Assembly: GCA_964632945.1 (NCBI GenBank)
Contig: CAZWCX010000204.1
Span: 1 to 9,729 of the forward strand
Source: CAZWCX01 sp964632945
GTDB taxonomy: Bacteria > Planctomycetota > MHYJ01 > WSZJ01 > CAZWCX01
Reading direction: 5' to 3'
DNA length: 9,729 nt
A program made the position numbers and the translations under genes. The notes beneath the pieces were generated by a model. That model saw only the letters and a list, made by a program, of their open reading frames with translations, had not been told where the DNA came from and did no database searches. Below, piece by piece: positions 1 to 5,344 of the stretch; the stretch's first letter is position 1; each line of letters starts with the position of its first letter.

Positions 1-169
1 AGAAGATCCTCAATCCGATCACGAACGAGGCGAAGACGGCGGCGCAGGCGAGCCAACCGGAAAATTCCCGGCCGATGCGCCTGCCGCCGATCCCGTTGAT
101 CGCCGCGGCCAGGAGGGGGAGCAGCGGGATCCAGGGGAGAAGTACCGCCAGGGATTCGGTCTCTTTCAC
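1..169 (-). CDS. nuoL: NADH-quinone oxidoreductase subunit L, N-terminal fragment
   Basis: This is the first 56 codons of a protein that runs off the window at position 1. The translation begins (V/M)KETESLAVLLPWIPLLPLLAA. It shows a hydrophobic first helix at about residues 7-25, then the polar turn NGIGGRRIGREF, then the start of a second helix at about 38-55. NuoL is the distal antiporter-like, proton-translocating subunit of the complex I membrane arm, and its family typically opens with this kind of LIPLLPLL helix and glycine/arginine turn. The call also rests on position: it follows nuoK directly, as in the canonical order. The start is a GTG at 169-167. It is the only usual start codon in this frame between the nuoK stop (221-223) and the first helix. 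A GGAG at 183-186 lies 13 nt upstream, which is rather long spacing. The conserved ion-channel residues of NuoL lie outside the window. Confidence 0.85.
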   Translation of the reverse strand, partial: MKETESLAVLLPWIPLLPLLAAAINGIGGRRIGREFSGWLACAAVFASFVIGLRIF

Positions 170-220
170 GGTCTCGGTCCAGCTCCGTTTCGGGTTTTCC
201 GGTTCCGGAGGAATCTCGGC

Positions 221-532
221 CTAGCCCTTGAGAATGTCCAGCGCCCCCGCGTCGGCCGTCTCGCGGTTGCGGAAGAAGGCCAGCAGGATGGCCAGGCCGA
301 CGGCGGCCTCCGCGGCCGCCACGGCGATCGCGAACAACACGAACACCTGTCCGGCGTGGTCGCCGCGGGCGAAGTGATAGCGGGCGAAGGCCGCCAGGGC
401 GAGGTTCGCCGCATTGAGCATCAGTTCCACCGACATCAGCATGATGAGCATGTTGCGGCGCGCCAGCACGCCGTAGACGCCGATTGCGAACAGCGCCGCG
501 GCCAGGACCAGGCAGTTGCTCAGGATGAACAC
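221..532 (-). CDS. nuoK: NADH-quinone oxidoreductase subunit K
   Basis: This gene encodes a 103-residue, three-helix membrane-arm subunit of complex I, homologous to the MrpC antiporter subunit, which helps form a proton path. The helices lie at about residues 2-21, 29-49 and 62-86. The two family glutamates buried in the membrane are visible: Glu36 in MSVELMLN and Glu75 in the AVAAAEAAVGLAI segment, corresponding to E. coli Glu36 and Glu72. The length matches the family (about 100 residues). The start is GTG at 532-530, supported by a good GAAGGG ribosome-binding site at 542-547 with 9 nt spacing, which overlaps the nuoJ stop codon. This suggests translational coupling to nuoJ. No ATG lies nearby in frame at the N-terminus. 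The TAG stop is in the same frame as the following nuoL start. Confidence 0.97.
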   Translation of the reverse strand: MFILSNCLVLAAALFAIGVYGVLARRNMLIMLMSVELMLNAANLALAAFARYHFARGDHAGQVFVLFAIAVAAAEAAVGLAILLAFFRNRETADAGALDILKG

Positions 533-545
533 GTCGGCAAACCCT

Positions 546-1052
546 TCAAATCTTCTTCTTGGTCAGGACGACCGCGCCGATAATCGCCACGATGATGAGG
601 ATCGAGGTGACCTCGAAGGGGAGAACCCACGCCCCCATGAGCGCCTCGCCGATCGCCTGGGTGGACCCGAAGTCGGGGGGCGGCATTTCCTGGGAGAAGG
701 GCAGCGCCCCGAGGCCGGCGCCGGCGACGCTCCACGCGAGCAGCACGAAAAGCAGGGCCGAGGCCAGCGCCATCCGGCGCCGCGCGGGCGGTTCGGGGTC
801 CGCGCCGAACTCCTCGGATTTCAGGTTGAGCAGCATGATCACGAACAGGAAGAGGACCAGGATCGCTCCGGCATACACCGCCACTTGAATCACCGCGACG
901 AACGGGGCGTGCAGCAGCAGGAAGATCAGGGCCAGCCCCATGAACGAGGCCAGCAGTCCCATGGCGCCGTAGACCGGATTGCGCTGGGAAACCACGCCGA
1001 TGGCGCCCACCACGGAGATTACTGCGCCCACCAGGAAGAGGATGTCGATCAA
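546..1052 (-). CDS. nuoJ: NADH-quinone oxidoreductase subunit J
   Basis: This gene encodes a 168-residue membrane-arm subunit of complex I with five predicted helices (about residues 2-20, 28-47, 53-77, 92-112 and 142-162). The third helix carries the family signature VIQVAVYAGAILVLFLFVIM. In structures of complex I this region forms the pi-bulge (Tyr60 here) linked to coupling of quinone reduction with proton transfer. The opening segment, GVVSQRNPVYGAM, is also typical. The start is TTG at 1052-1050, the most upstream usable codon in this frame before an in-frame stop at 1137-1139. It places the N-terminus where the family expects it. The ribosome-binding site is poor: GAAGG lies about 13 nt upstream, and GAGG directly abuts the TTG. 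Downstream, nuoK begins after 13 nt. Upstream lies the widest non-coding gap of the window. Confidence 0.95.
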   Translation of the reverse strand: MIDILFLVGAVISVVGAIGVVSQRNPVYGAMGLLASFMGLALIFLLLHAPFVAVIQVAVYAGAILVLFLFVIMLLNLKSEEFGADPEPPARRRMALASALLFVLLAWSVAGAGLGALPFSQEMPPPDFGSTQAIGEALMGAWVLPFEVTSILIIVAIIGAVVLTKKKI

Positions 1053-1180
1053 CCTCGAACGGAAGCCTTCGCGCGCTGCGGGGGAAAAAGGGACGGGGCG
1101 GCGCGACCCAACGGATCGGATCGGCGCAAACCGCGATCACGGGACCGGAAAAAATGCGACCTTCAGCCGAACTCCGGAGA
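1053..1180 (-). other. nuoI-nuoJ intergenic gap, 128 bp
   Basis: This is the widest non-coding interval in an otherwise tightly packed operon. On the coding strand it holds a short CTCCGGAG palindrome just after the nuoI stop, a run of six T (1149-1154), one copy of the two-part repeat described separately (1091-1122), and a pyrimidine-rich stretch at about 1081-1090. I see no convincing promoter, no hairpin-plus-U-tract terminator and no small gene. It may be a processed or weakly regulated leader for nuoJKL, but that is inference. Confidence 0.6.
1091..1122 (-). repeat. Two-part intergenic repeat, copy in nuoI-nuoJ gap
   Basis: Read on the plus strand, this holds GGACGGGGCGGCG (1091-1103), a 9-nt spacer, then GGATCGGATC (1113-1122). 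The same 13-mer and 10-mer occur in the same order in the nuoB-nuoC gap, with a 14-nt spacer. A diverged version lies in the nuoF-orfX gap. The match is seen directly; its function is unknown. Confidence 0.5.
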
Positions 1181-1684
1181 CTACGGGATCCGGGTCAGTC
1201 TCTCCTTGTCATACACGCGCTCTGCGCGCGTGTAGGAGCAGATGTTGTACACCTGGGACAGCGCGATCGCGTCCACGGGGCACGCCTCCTCGCAGAACCC
1301 GCAGTAGATGCAGCGCAGCATGTCGATGTTGAAGATCTTGGGGTATTTTTCCCGATCCGCGAACGGGGCGGGCTCGGCCACGATGTGGATGCACTGCGAC
1401 GGGCAGGCCGTTTGACACATGTAGCAGGCCACGCACTTGAGTCGGCCCTTCTCGTCCAGCTTGAGCCGCGGTTCGCCCCGGTACCGCGGCGGGACCGGCC
1501 GCTTTTCCTCCGGATAAAGCAGCGTGAACTGCCGCTTTTTCCAGAGCTTCTTGATGGTGATCGCCATGTGCAGGAAGGTGCGGGCGAGGCCCTTGAAGAT
1601 CGCCGGCAGGTAGAGTTGGTCCGCCAGGGAGCCGCCCGTCGCCTTCCCGGCGTCCGGGGTCGTCTGCTGCAGGTCGTGCGACAT
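1181..1684 (-). CDS. nuoI: NADH-quinone oxidoreductase subunit I (8Fe ferredoxin-like)
   Basis: This gene encodes a 167-residue iron-sulfur subunit. It carries clusters N6a and N6b and relays electrons from NuoG to cluster N2 in NuoB, at the base of the peripheral arm. Both [4Fe-4S] motifs are intact: Cys84, Cys87, Cys90 and Cys94 in CVACYMCQTACP, and Cys125, Cys128, Cys131 and Cys135 in CIYCGFCEEACP. The N-terminal 40 or so residues contain the amphipathic membrane-anchoring helices typical of the subunit (about 24-50). They are followed by the family signature YPEEKRPVPPRYRGEPRL. The start is the ATG at 1684-1682, with GAGGA six nucleotides upstream. The frame stays open further upstream to 2149, but that region lies inside nuoH. 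The gene starts 14 nt after the nuoH stop. Confidence 0.98.
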   Translation of the reverse strand: MSHDLQQTTPDAGKATGGSLADQLYLPAIFKGLARTFLHMAITIKKLWKKRQFTLLYPEEKRPVPPRYRGEPRLKLDEKGRLKCVACYMCQTACPSQCIHIVAEPAPFADREKYPKIFNIDMLRCIYCGFCEEACPVDAIALSQVYNICSYTRAERVYDKERLTRIP

Positions 1685-1698
1685 CGGGGGTCCTCGAA

Positions 1699-2727
1699 CT
1701 AGACCTTCACGGTCAGGACCGCGGTCAAGATCACGTTGATCAACGCGAGCGGGACCATCACGCGCCAGCCCAGGTCCATCAGCTGATCGTACCGGAACCG
1801 CGGCAGGGTCCAGCGGGTCAGGATGGCCACGAAAAGCAGGCAGGCGGTCTTCCCGGCGAAGACGCCGATCGACTTCAGGCCGTTCCAGGTCGAGTGGTCG
1901 TACGCATCGACCAGCCCCGGGAAGTGCCATCCGCCGAGGAACAGGGTCACGGTCACCGCCGACATGGTCACCATGGCCAGGTACTCGCCCATGAAAAAGA
2001 TGCCGAATCGCATCCCGGCGTACTCCGTGTGGTATCCCCCGACCAGTTCCGGCTCGGCTTCCGGGAGGTCGAACGGCAGGCGATTGTTCTCCGCGAACGC
2101 GGCGATCCAGAAGAGCAGGAAGGCGATCGGCTGACAGAATACGTTCCACCCGGGCAAGATTCCGAGATAGCGCCGGTCGGCCTGTTGCTGCACGATCTCG
2201 TTCATGCTCACGGTTCCGCTGACGAGCAGCAGGGAGACCAGGGCGAGCCCCATGGCGATCTCGTACGAGATCAGCTGCGCGCTGGCGCGCAGGCTGCCCA
2301 GGAGCGAGTACTTGTTGTTGGAGGCCCAGCCGGCGAACGCGAGGCCGTACACGCCGAGAGAGGTGATCGCGAGGACGAAGAGGATGCCGACGTTGGCGTC
2401 GGAGATCTGCAGCCGGATCGACTGCCCGAACAGGGTCATGCGATGGCCGAACGGCACCACCGCAAAGGCGAGCCCCGCGGGGATGAGGGCGAGCAGGGGG
2501 GCGAGGGTGTAAAGTCGGCGGTCGACGCCGGACGGGATCAGGTCCTCCTTGAAGATGAGTTTGATCGCGTCGGCGACGGGCTGGAGGAGGCCCATCGGCC
2601 CGACCCGGTTGGGGCCGACGCGGTCCTGCACCAGACCCGCCACGCGGCGCTCGACGTAGACCAGGAGCGGGACCACGTTGACGTAGCAGAACATCGCGAT
2701 GACGATCTTGAGGCCTTCGATGAGAAT
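1699..2727 (-). CDS. nuoH: NADH-quinone oxidoreductase subunit H, probable AUU start
   Basis: NuoH is the membrane subunit that docks the peripheral arm and forms much of the quinone-access chamber. Family signatures are clear (numbering from the proposed start): VERRVAGLVQDRVGPNRVGP at 25-44, and the acidic loop LPFDLPEAEPELVGGYHTEY at 217-236, whose glutamates are implicated in quinone and proton coupling. About eight helices are visible, and 342 residues fits the family (about 325-350). The start is unusual. Between the nuoG stop and the first helix there is no in-frame ATG, GTG, TTG or CTG. An ATT at 2727-2725 sits 7 nt after a near-perfect GGGAGG ribosome-binding site (2735-2741 region) and gives a complete first helix. 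The first ATG (2694-2692, codon 12) lacks a ribosome-binding site and would cut that helix in half. The gene identity is certain; the start is inferred. Confidence 0.95.
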   Translation of the reverse strand: MLIEGLKIVIAMFCYVNVVPLLVYVERRVAGLVQDRVGPNRVGPMGLLQPVADAIKLIFKEDLIPSGVDRRLYTLAPLLALIPAGLAFAVVPFGHRMTLFGQSIRLQISDANVGILFVLAITSLGVYGLAFAGWASNNKYSLLGSLRASAQLISYEIAMGLALVSLLLVSGTVSMNEIVQQQADRRYLGILPGWNVFCQPIAFLLFWIAAFAENNRLPFDLPEAEPELVGGYHTEYAGMRFGIFFMGEYLAMVTMSAVTVTLFLGGWHFPGLVDAYDHSTWNGLKSIGVFAGKTACLLFVAILTRWTLPRFRYDQLMDLGWRVMVPLALINVILTAVLTVKV

Positions 2728-2734
2728 CGGTGTA

Positions 2735-2740
2735 CCCTCC
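2735..2740 (-). promoter_or_regulatory. Ribosome-binding site that sets the nuoH start
   Basis: The coding strand reads GGAGGG here (preceded by another G at 2741), then a 7-nt spacer, then ATT at 2727-2725. It is among the strongest Shine-Dalgarno sequences in the window, and no standard start codon follows it at suitable distance. This is the main argument for AUU initiation of nuoH. Confidence 0.7.
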
Positions 2741-2743
2741 CGA

Positions 2744-4360
2744 TCACGCCCGGGCGGCCACGCCGCCGGGTGAGGAAACCACCTTGCCCTGGTCGCCGAT
2801 CCCGGCGTAGGTGAGCCCCTGGAACGGTCCGACCTCCTGGGCGATTTCCTTGAAGATCGCCTCCGGCGGAAAGACCTCGGACCAGCGGCCGAGCGTCTTG
2901 AGCAGTCGCTGGAGCAGCTCCGCGTCGGGCGCGGCATCGAACGGGCCTGCCACCGCGCGGCGCACCTGCTGCACCCGGTTCTGCGACGAAACCCAGGTTC
3001 CGGTCTTCTCGGTGAACGCCGCGCCGGGCACGACCACGTGCGCGCGCCCCGTCAGAGGGCCCTGCACGATGTCCTGCACGACGACGAATTCGACCTTCTC
3101 GAGGGCGGCCAGAAATTCCTTCGGCGGCTCCCATCCCGGTACGCCGGAGACGACGTACAGGAATCGGATCCGGCCGGCCGTCATTTCCGCCAGCACCTTC
3201 TCGTATCCCCGTTCGACCGCCTCGTCGCTCACGATCCAGCGCGCGCCGGTGCGGTTCGGGTTGCGGTCGGCGTCGATGACGAATCCGCTCTTCGAGGTCC
3301 ACGCCTTCCCCGCGGGCAGGCCGATGAAGCCCAGCCACGGGGAACCGAAGGCGAACTGGATCAGGTGCTCGAAGAGGTAGATCTCCTCGTTGGTCAGCCA
3401 CAGCGAGCCGAGGCCGGCGACCGAGGACTCGCCATGATTCTTCCGGGCCGCCAGACCGGACTCGGCGATCCGCTGGATCGCCTGGTCGGGAGCGGCCTCG
3501 CGAAGGATTCCCTGCTCGCGCACCAGGAACCATCCGAGCCGCTCCGCCGAGTTCAGATAGCGGTAGTTGCGCCGCCCCTGGTCGCACATCCAGTAGGAGT
3601 TCACCTCCGGATTGTGGCGCGGGAAGAAGCGCTTCACGGTCGTTTGCAGGGCGTCGACGTCGATGTTGCACCCGCGGCTGCAGGACGGGCACACGCTCTT
3701 GGTCGGCTTGGTGAACCAGACCCGCGCCTGGTACATGAAATCGGTGTTGATGAGCGCGCCCACCGGGCAGAGGTCGACCACGTTGCCGGAGAGCGGGTTT
3801 TCGAGCGGCCGGCCCGGGAAGATGGCGATCTCGGAATGGTCGCCGCGGTTCACCACCGCCAACTCGCCGGTCCCGGCGACCTCGTCGCAGAAGCGCGTGC
3901 ACCGCGTGCACACGATGCAGCGGGATCCCCAGTAGTGCACCAGTGTCCCGAAATTGGTGATGTGCCGGGTGACCTTCTTCTCGATGAAACGGCTCCGGTC
4001 GGAGCCGTGATTGTACGAGTGGTCCTGCAACATGCACTCGCCGGCGCAGTCGCATTGCGGGCAGTCGAGCGGGTGGTTGATGAGCAGGAATTCGAGCACG
4101 CTCTTGCGCGCCGCGAGCACGTCGGGGGTGCGCGTCTCGATCACCAAGCCGTCGGCCACCATGGCGGCGCAGGACGGGACCAGACCCGAGCGCCCCTGCG
4201 CGGTCTGTTTGACCAGGCACATGCGGCAGTTGGCGGCGATCGACAGTCCCGGGTGCCAGCAGAAGTACGGGATATCGATGCCGCGTTCCAGGGCGACCTG
4301 GAGCACGGTCTTTCCGGCCGGCGCTTCGACCTCGAGGCCGTCCAGGGTGAACTTGGGCAT
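2744..4360 (-). CDS. nuoG: NADH-quinone oxidoreductase subunit G, short form
   Basis: This gene encodes a 538-residue iron-sulfur subunit that receives electrons from NuoF. From the N-terminus it has a [2Fe-2S] domain (Cys34, Cys45, Cys48, Cys64), the His-ligated [4Fe-4S] site (His96, Cys100, Cys103, Cys109) and a second [4Fe-4S] site (Cys148, Cys151, Cys154, Cys198). It also has the four-cysteine site of the molybdopterin-oxidoreductase [4Fe-4S] domain (Cys224, Cys227, Cys231, Cys259), matching cluster N7 of E. coli and Thermus. The remaining 280 or so residues are a much reduced molybdopterin-like domain; family members are commonly 670-910 residues. The start chosen is ATG at 4360-4358, because GGGAG (4369-4373) lies 8 nt upstream. 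A GTG three codons earlier overlaps that site and is unlikely. The stop is 16 nt before the proposed nuoH start. Confidence 0.97.
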   Translation of the reverse strand: MPKFTLDGLEVEAPAGKTVLQVALERGIDIPYFCWHPGLSIAANCRMCLVKQTAQGRSGLVPSCAAMVADGLVIETRTPDVLAARKSVLEFLLINHPLDCPQCDCAGECMLQDHSYNHGSDRSRFIEKKVTRHITNFGTLVHYWGSRCIVCTRCTRFCDEVAGTGELAVVNRGDHSEIAIFPGRPLENPLSGNVVDLCPVGALINTDFMYQARVWFTKPTKSVCPSCSRGCNIDVDALQTTVKRFFPRHNPEVNSYWMCDQGRRNYRYLNSAERLGWFLVREQGILREAAPDQAIQRIAESGLAARKNHGESSVAGLGSLWLTNEEIYLFEHLIQFAFGSPWLGFIGLPAGKAWTSKSGFVIDADRNPNRTGARWIVSDEAVERGYEKVLAEMTAGRIRFLYVVSGVPGWEPPKEFLAALEKVEFVVVQDIVQGPLTGRAHVVVPGAAFTEKTGTWVSSQNRVQQVRRAVAGPFDAAPDAELLQRLLKTLGRWSEVFPPEAIFKEIAQEVGPFQGLTYAGIGDQGKVVSSPGGVAARA

Positions 4361-4393
4361 GGCGGGCACTCCCGACAGGATTCCGGTTCCGCG

Positions 4394-5266
4394 CTAGTGG
4401 TGACCGTGTCCGGCATCGGCCGGCGCCGGGGGAGCGTCGTCCAGACCCGGCGACCGGGGCAGGGCGTCCATGCCCCGGTTGGGCAACCACTGCATCAGGG
4501 CGGCGACGTTGACCAGGAACGCCAGCAGCGTGACCACCCAGGATCCGCCGCGGAGGAACGCCTCGGCGTACAGGTTCCCGGCCATGAAGGCGCTCGCGAC
4601 GGCCGCGAGGAACGACTTGGCCGTGATGCCGCGACGGCCCATGCTGAACCACCAGAACCCGCCGATCACCATCCACAGGTACGCGGCGATGACCTTTCCG
4701 GCGGGTCGGCTCATGAAGGTCACGAACTCCTCCAGGCGCGTGAGCACCAGCAGACCCCACCCGATCATCACGATCAGGGCGAGCGCCTGCGCCTGGAAGG
4801 TCAACTCGAGCGCGTCCGGCCGGCGGCGGGCTTCCGCGGATTCCGTCGCGGCGACCGGGGACGGCGAAGTCGCCGGAGTGCGCTCCACATCGTCGTCCGT
4901 GGACCGCCGCACCATCGGCACCAGACCGTAGATCACGCCTGCGCCGCCGATCATGGTCAGCAGCCACGTCCCCCCGCCCAGGAACACCTGGGCATAGAGG
5001 TTGAACGCCAGCACCACGAACCCGACATACCCGCAGCCGAACTGCCAGCGCACGCCTTCCCGCCCCCAGCGGTAGAGCCACGCCCAGGCCAGCATCAGGA
5101 GCTGCAGCGCGCCCGCGATCAACCCGAGCCGGGACGCGCCGAGCCCCGCGGATCCGGTCAGGAGCGCCCAGCTCCACAGCCCGCTCACCAGCAGGATGCC
5201 CAGGCAGAGTCCGCGAATCACCTGCTCGAACCGGCTGCGGACGTCGGGAGAGATGGATTCGGTCAT
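4394..5266 (-). CDS. Unrecognised duplicated membrane protein between nuoF and nuoG
   Basis: This is a 290-residue integral membrane protein that I do not recognise as any complex I subunit. About eight helices are suggested, in two groups of four (about 17-37, 47-66, 78-95, 99-117, then 158-176, 190-208, 218-236, 241-260). They are joined by a charged, Ser/Pro-rich linker (121-155). The halves are homologous. NLYAQVFLGGGTWLLTM (89-105) matches NLYAEAFLRGGSWVVTL (231-247), and the ungapped offset of 142 residues also pairs GREGV (68-72) with GRRGI (210-214). About 17 of 55 positions are identical over 51-105 versus 193-247. The C-terminus is a proline-rich tail ending in GHGHH. The ATG start has GAGGG 5 nt upstream. 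The coding sequence is clearly real, with its own ribosome-binding site and co-directional placement 33 nt before nuoG. A structural, assembly or anchoring role in complex I is only inferred from its position. Confidence 0.9.
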   Translation of the reverse strand: MTESISPDVRSRFEQVIRGLCLGILLVSGLWSWALLTGSAGLGASRLGLIAGALQLLMLAWAWLYRWGREGVRWQFGCGYVGFVVLAFNLYAQVFLGGGTWLLTMIGGAGVIYGLVPMVRRSTDDDVERTPATSPSPVAATESAEARRRPDALELTFQAQALALIVMIGWGLLVLTRLEEFVTFMSRPAGKVIAAYLWMVIGGFWWFSMGRRGITAKSFLAAVASAFMAGNLYAEAFLRGGSWVVTLLAFLVNVAALMQWLPNRGMDALPRSPGLDDAPPAPADAGHGHH

Positions 5267-5285
5267 GGTCGCCCTCGAGTCATCA

Positions 5286-5310
5286 GGCCCTCCCCGGAAC
5301 GGGGCGGGCC
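5286..5310 (-). promoter_or_regulatory. Inverted repeat (RNA hairpin) in nuoF-orfX gap
   Basis: On the coding strand, arm GGCCCGCCCCG, loop TTC and arm CGGGGAGGGCC form a stem of 11 positions with a single G.A mismatch and a three-base loop. It lies 35 nt after the nuoF stop and 19 nt before the orfX ATG. No U-tract follows, so it does not look like a classical intrinsic terminator. It could stabilise or delimit processed transcript ends, or modulate expression of orfX and the downstream genes. The structure is seen in the sequence; the role is inference. Confidence 0.65.
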
Positions 5311-5331
5311 GGGGGACTGCTCCATCGGATC
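5296..5331 (-). repeat. Two-part intergenic repeat, diverged copy in nuoF-orfX gap
   Basis: The plus strand reads GGAACGGGGCGG (5296-5307), which is the shared 5' block with one extra A. Then, after 16 nt, it reads ATCGGATC (5324-5331), eight bases of the shared 3' block, followed by a partial echo, TCGGATC, at 5334-5340. Order and orientation match the copies at 1091-1122 and 9009-9045. The first block overlaps the hairpin. Confidence 0.35.
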
Positions 5332-5344
5332 GGTCGGATCCGCG

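Noticed and set aside
1081..1154. Terminator or sigma-70 promoter in the nuoI-nuoJ gap
   Set aside because: The T-runs are not preceded by a stable stem, and no spaced -35/-10 pair is recognisable in this GC-rich stretch.
1894..2814. Plus-strand open frame of about 306 codons opposite nuoH
   Set aside because: It is antisense to conserved NuoH motifs. Composition (Glu/Asp/Arg/His-rich) is that of a complementary-frame shadow.
2728..2937. Upstream extension of nuoH to a start at 2937
   Set aside because: It would overlap nuoG by about 190 nt and add an Arg/Ser/Pro-rich segment absent from the NuoH family.
4358..4369. GTG at 4369-4367 as the nuoG start
   Set aside because: It overlaps the GGGAG ribosome-binding site. 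The ATG three codons later has ideal 8-nt spacing and the N-terminus expected for the [2Fe-2S] domain.
2538..5177. Minus-strand open frame of about 879 codons in another frame across nuoG and orfX
   Set aside because: It is an Arg/Gly/Pro-rich frame shadow of high-GC coding DNA. The nuoG and orfX frames account for the region.
5286..5310. Rho-independent terminator between nuoF and orfX
   Set aside because: The stem is strong, but no run of U follows on the coding strand, and co-directional complex I genes continue downstream. Kept only as a hairpin of unknown role.
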